From NCBI GenBank assembly GCA_043720875.1, contig JAYSRU010000083.1:1-15961 (forward strand): DNA of 15,961 bases, written 5' to 3'. Position 1 is the first letter of the stretch. Each line of letters begins with the position of its first letter. The position numbers and the translations under genes are program-made. A model generated the notes under the pieces. It was not told the origin of the DNA. It was given only the letters and a program-made list of their open reading frames with translations, and did no database searches. Positions 15,841-15,961 of this stretch are shown in pieces. The stretch comes from JAYSRU01 sp043720875 (lineage in GTDB: Bacteria; Bacteroidota; Bacteroidia; Flavobacteriales_D; Crocinitomicaceae).

Positions 15841-15961
15841 ATGTCACAACCAATTTCTAAATTATCGATTCTTATTCCAGCCTACAATGAAGGTCCAACA
15901 ATTCACCACATTTTAAATAAAGTTCGAAACGTTGTGTTGGATTATGCCATCGAAAAAGAAA
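15841..15961 (+). CDS. Family 2 glycosyltransferase (polyprenyl-phosphate sugar synthase type), 3'-truncated by window edge
   Basis: Only the first 40 residues are in the window. KLSILIPAYNEGPTIHHIL is the classic N-terminal nucleotide-sugar-binding start of GT2 enzymes. The following spacing, ending in AIEKE, resembles dolichyl/polyprenyl-phosphate mannose or glucose synthases (DPM1-like). Such enzymes move a sugar from a nucleotide donor onto a polyprenyl phosphate at the cytoplasmic face, producing donors for GT-C transferases. Two GT-C-like genes sit just upstream, separated by scoB, which is suggestive. The exact class cannot be fixed without the rest of the protein. The start ATG at 15841 gives the usual short leader before the first strand. 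Confidence 0.82.
   Translation, partial: MSQPISKLSILIPAYNEGPTIHHILNKVRNVVLDYAIEKE

Overview
The window looks like chromosomal DNA of a Gram-negative Bacteroidota, most likely the Flavobacteriales (perhaps near Fluviicola/Crocinitomicaceae). The reasons are AT-rich DNA, near absence of Shine-Dalgarno sites, TAnnTTTG-type -7 boxes, the DUF4271-hemD gene pair, and typical Bacteroidota versions of PBP1A and the PolB-like exonuclease. The lineage is inferred from these traits, not from a marker gene. I see no rRNA, tRNA, CRISPR array, insertion sequence or phage gene. No gene-free stretch exceeds about 120 bases.

Layout. (1) 1-4446, plus strand: the 3' part of a cationic amino-acid permease gene, overlapping pepT (tripeptidase), followed 2 bp later by a large LTA-synthase-like membrane sulfatase-fold enzyme. 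(2) 4555-5286: a PolB-type 3'-5' exonuclease, ending at a strong hairpin that also serves the converging gene. (3) 5364-6578, minus strand: a glutaryl-CoA dehydrogenase-type acyl-CoA dehydrogenase. (4) 6700-8191, plus strand: DUF4271 membrane protein and hemD, closed by a perfect hairpin terminator. (5) 8302-15798, plus strand: a tightly packed run of PBP1A, scoA, two tandem paralogous GT-C-like membrane proteins, and scoB, with junctions of 10, 1, -4 and 2 bp. (6) 15841 to the end: the start of a family-2 glycosyltransferase of the polyprenyl-phosphate sugar synthase type.

How the genes may work together. Permease, PepT, glutaryl-CoA dehydrogenase and the succinyl-CoA:3-ketoacid CoA-transferase (ScoAB) fit uptake and breakdown of peptides and ketogenic amino acids. 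PBP1A, the LtaS-like enzyme, the two GT-C-like proteins and the GT2 fit envelope building. The most unusual feature is that the two subunit genes of one CoA-transferase are separated by about 3.6 kb of duplicated GT-C-like genes inside one apparent operon. The GT2 gene just downstream could supply a lipid-linked sugar donor for them. The LtaS-like enzyme and both GT-C-like proteins also seem to share a small beta-rich C-terminal module, which suggests a common extracytoplasmic role. These functional links are inference.
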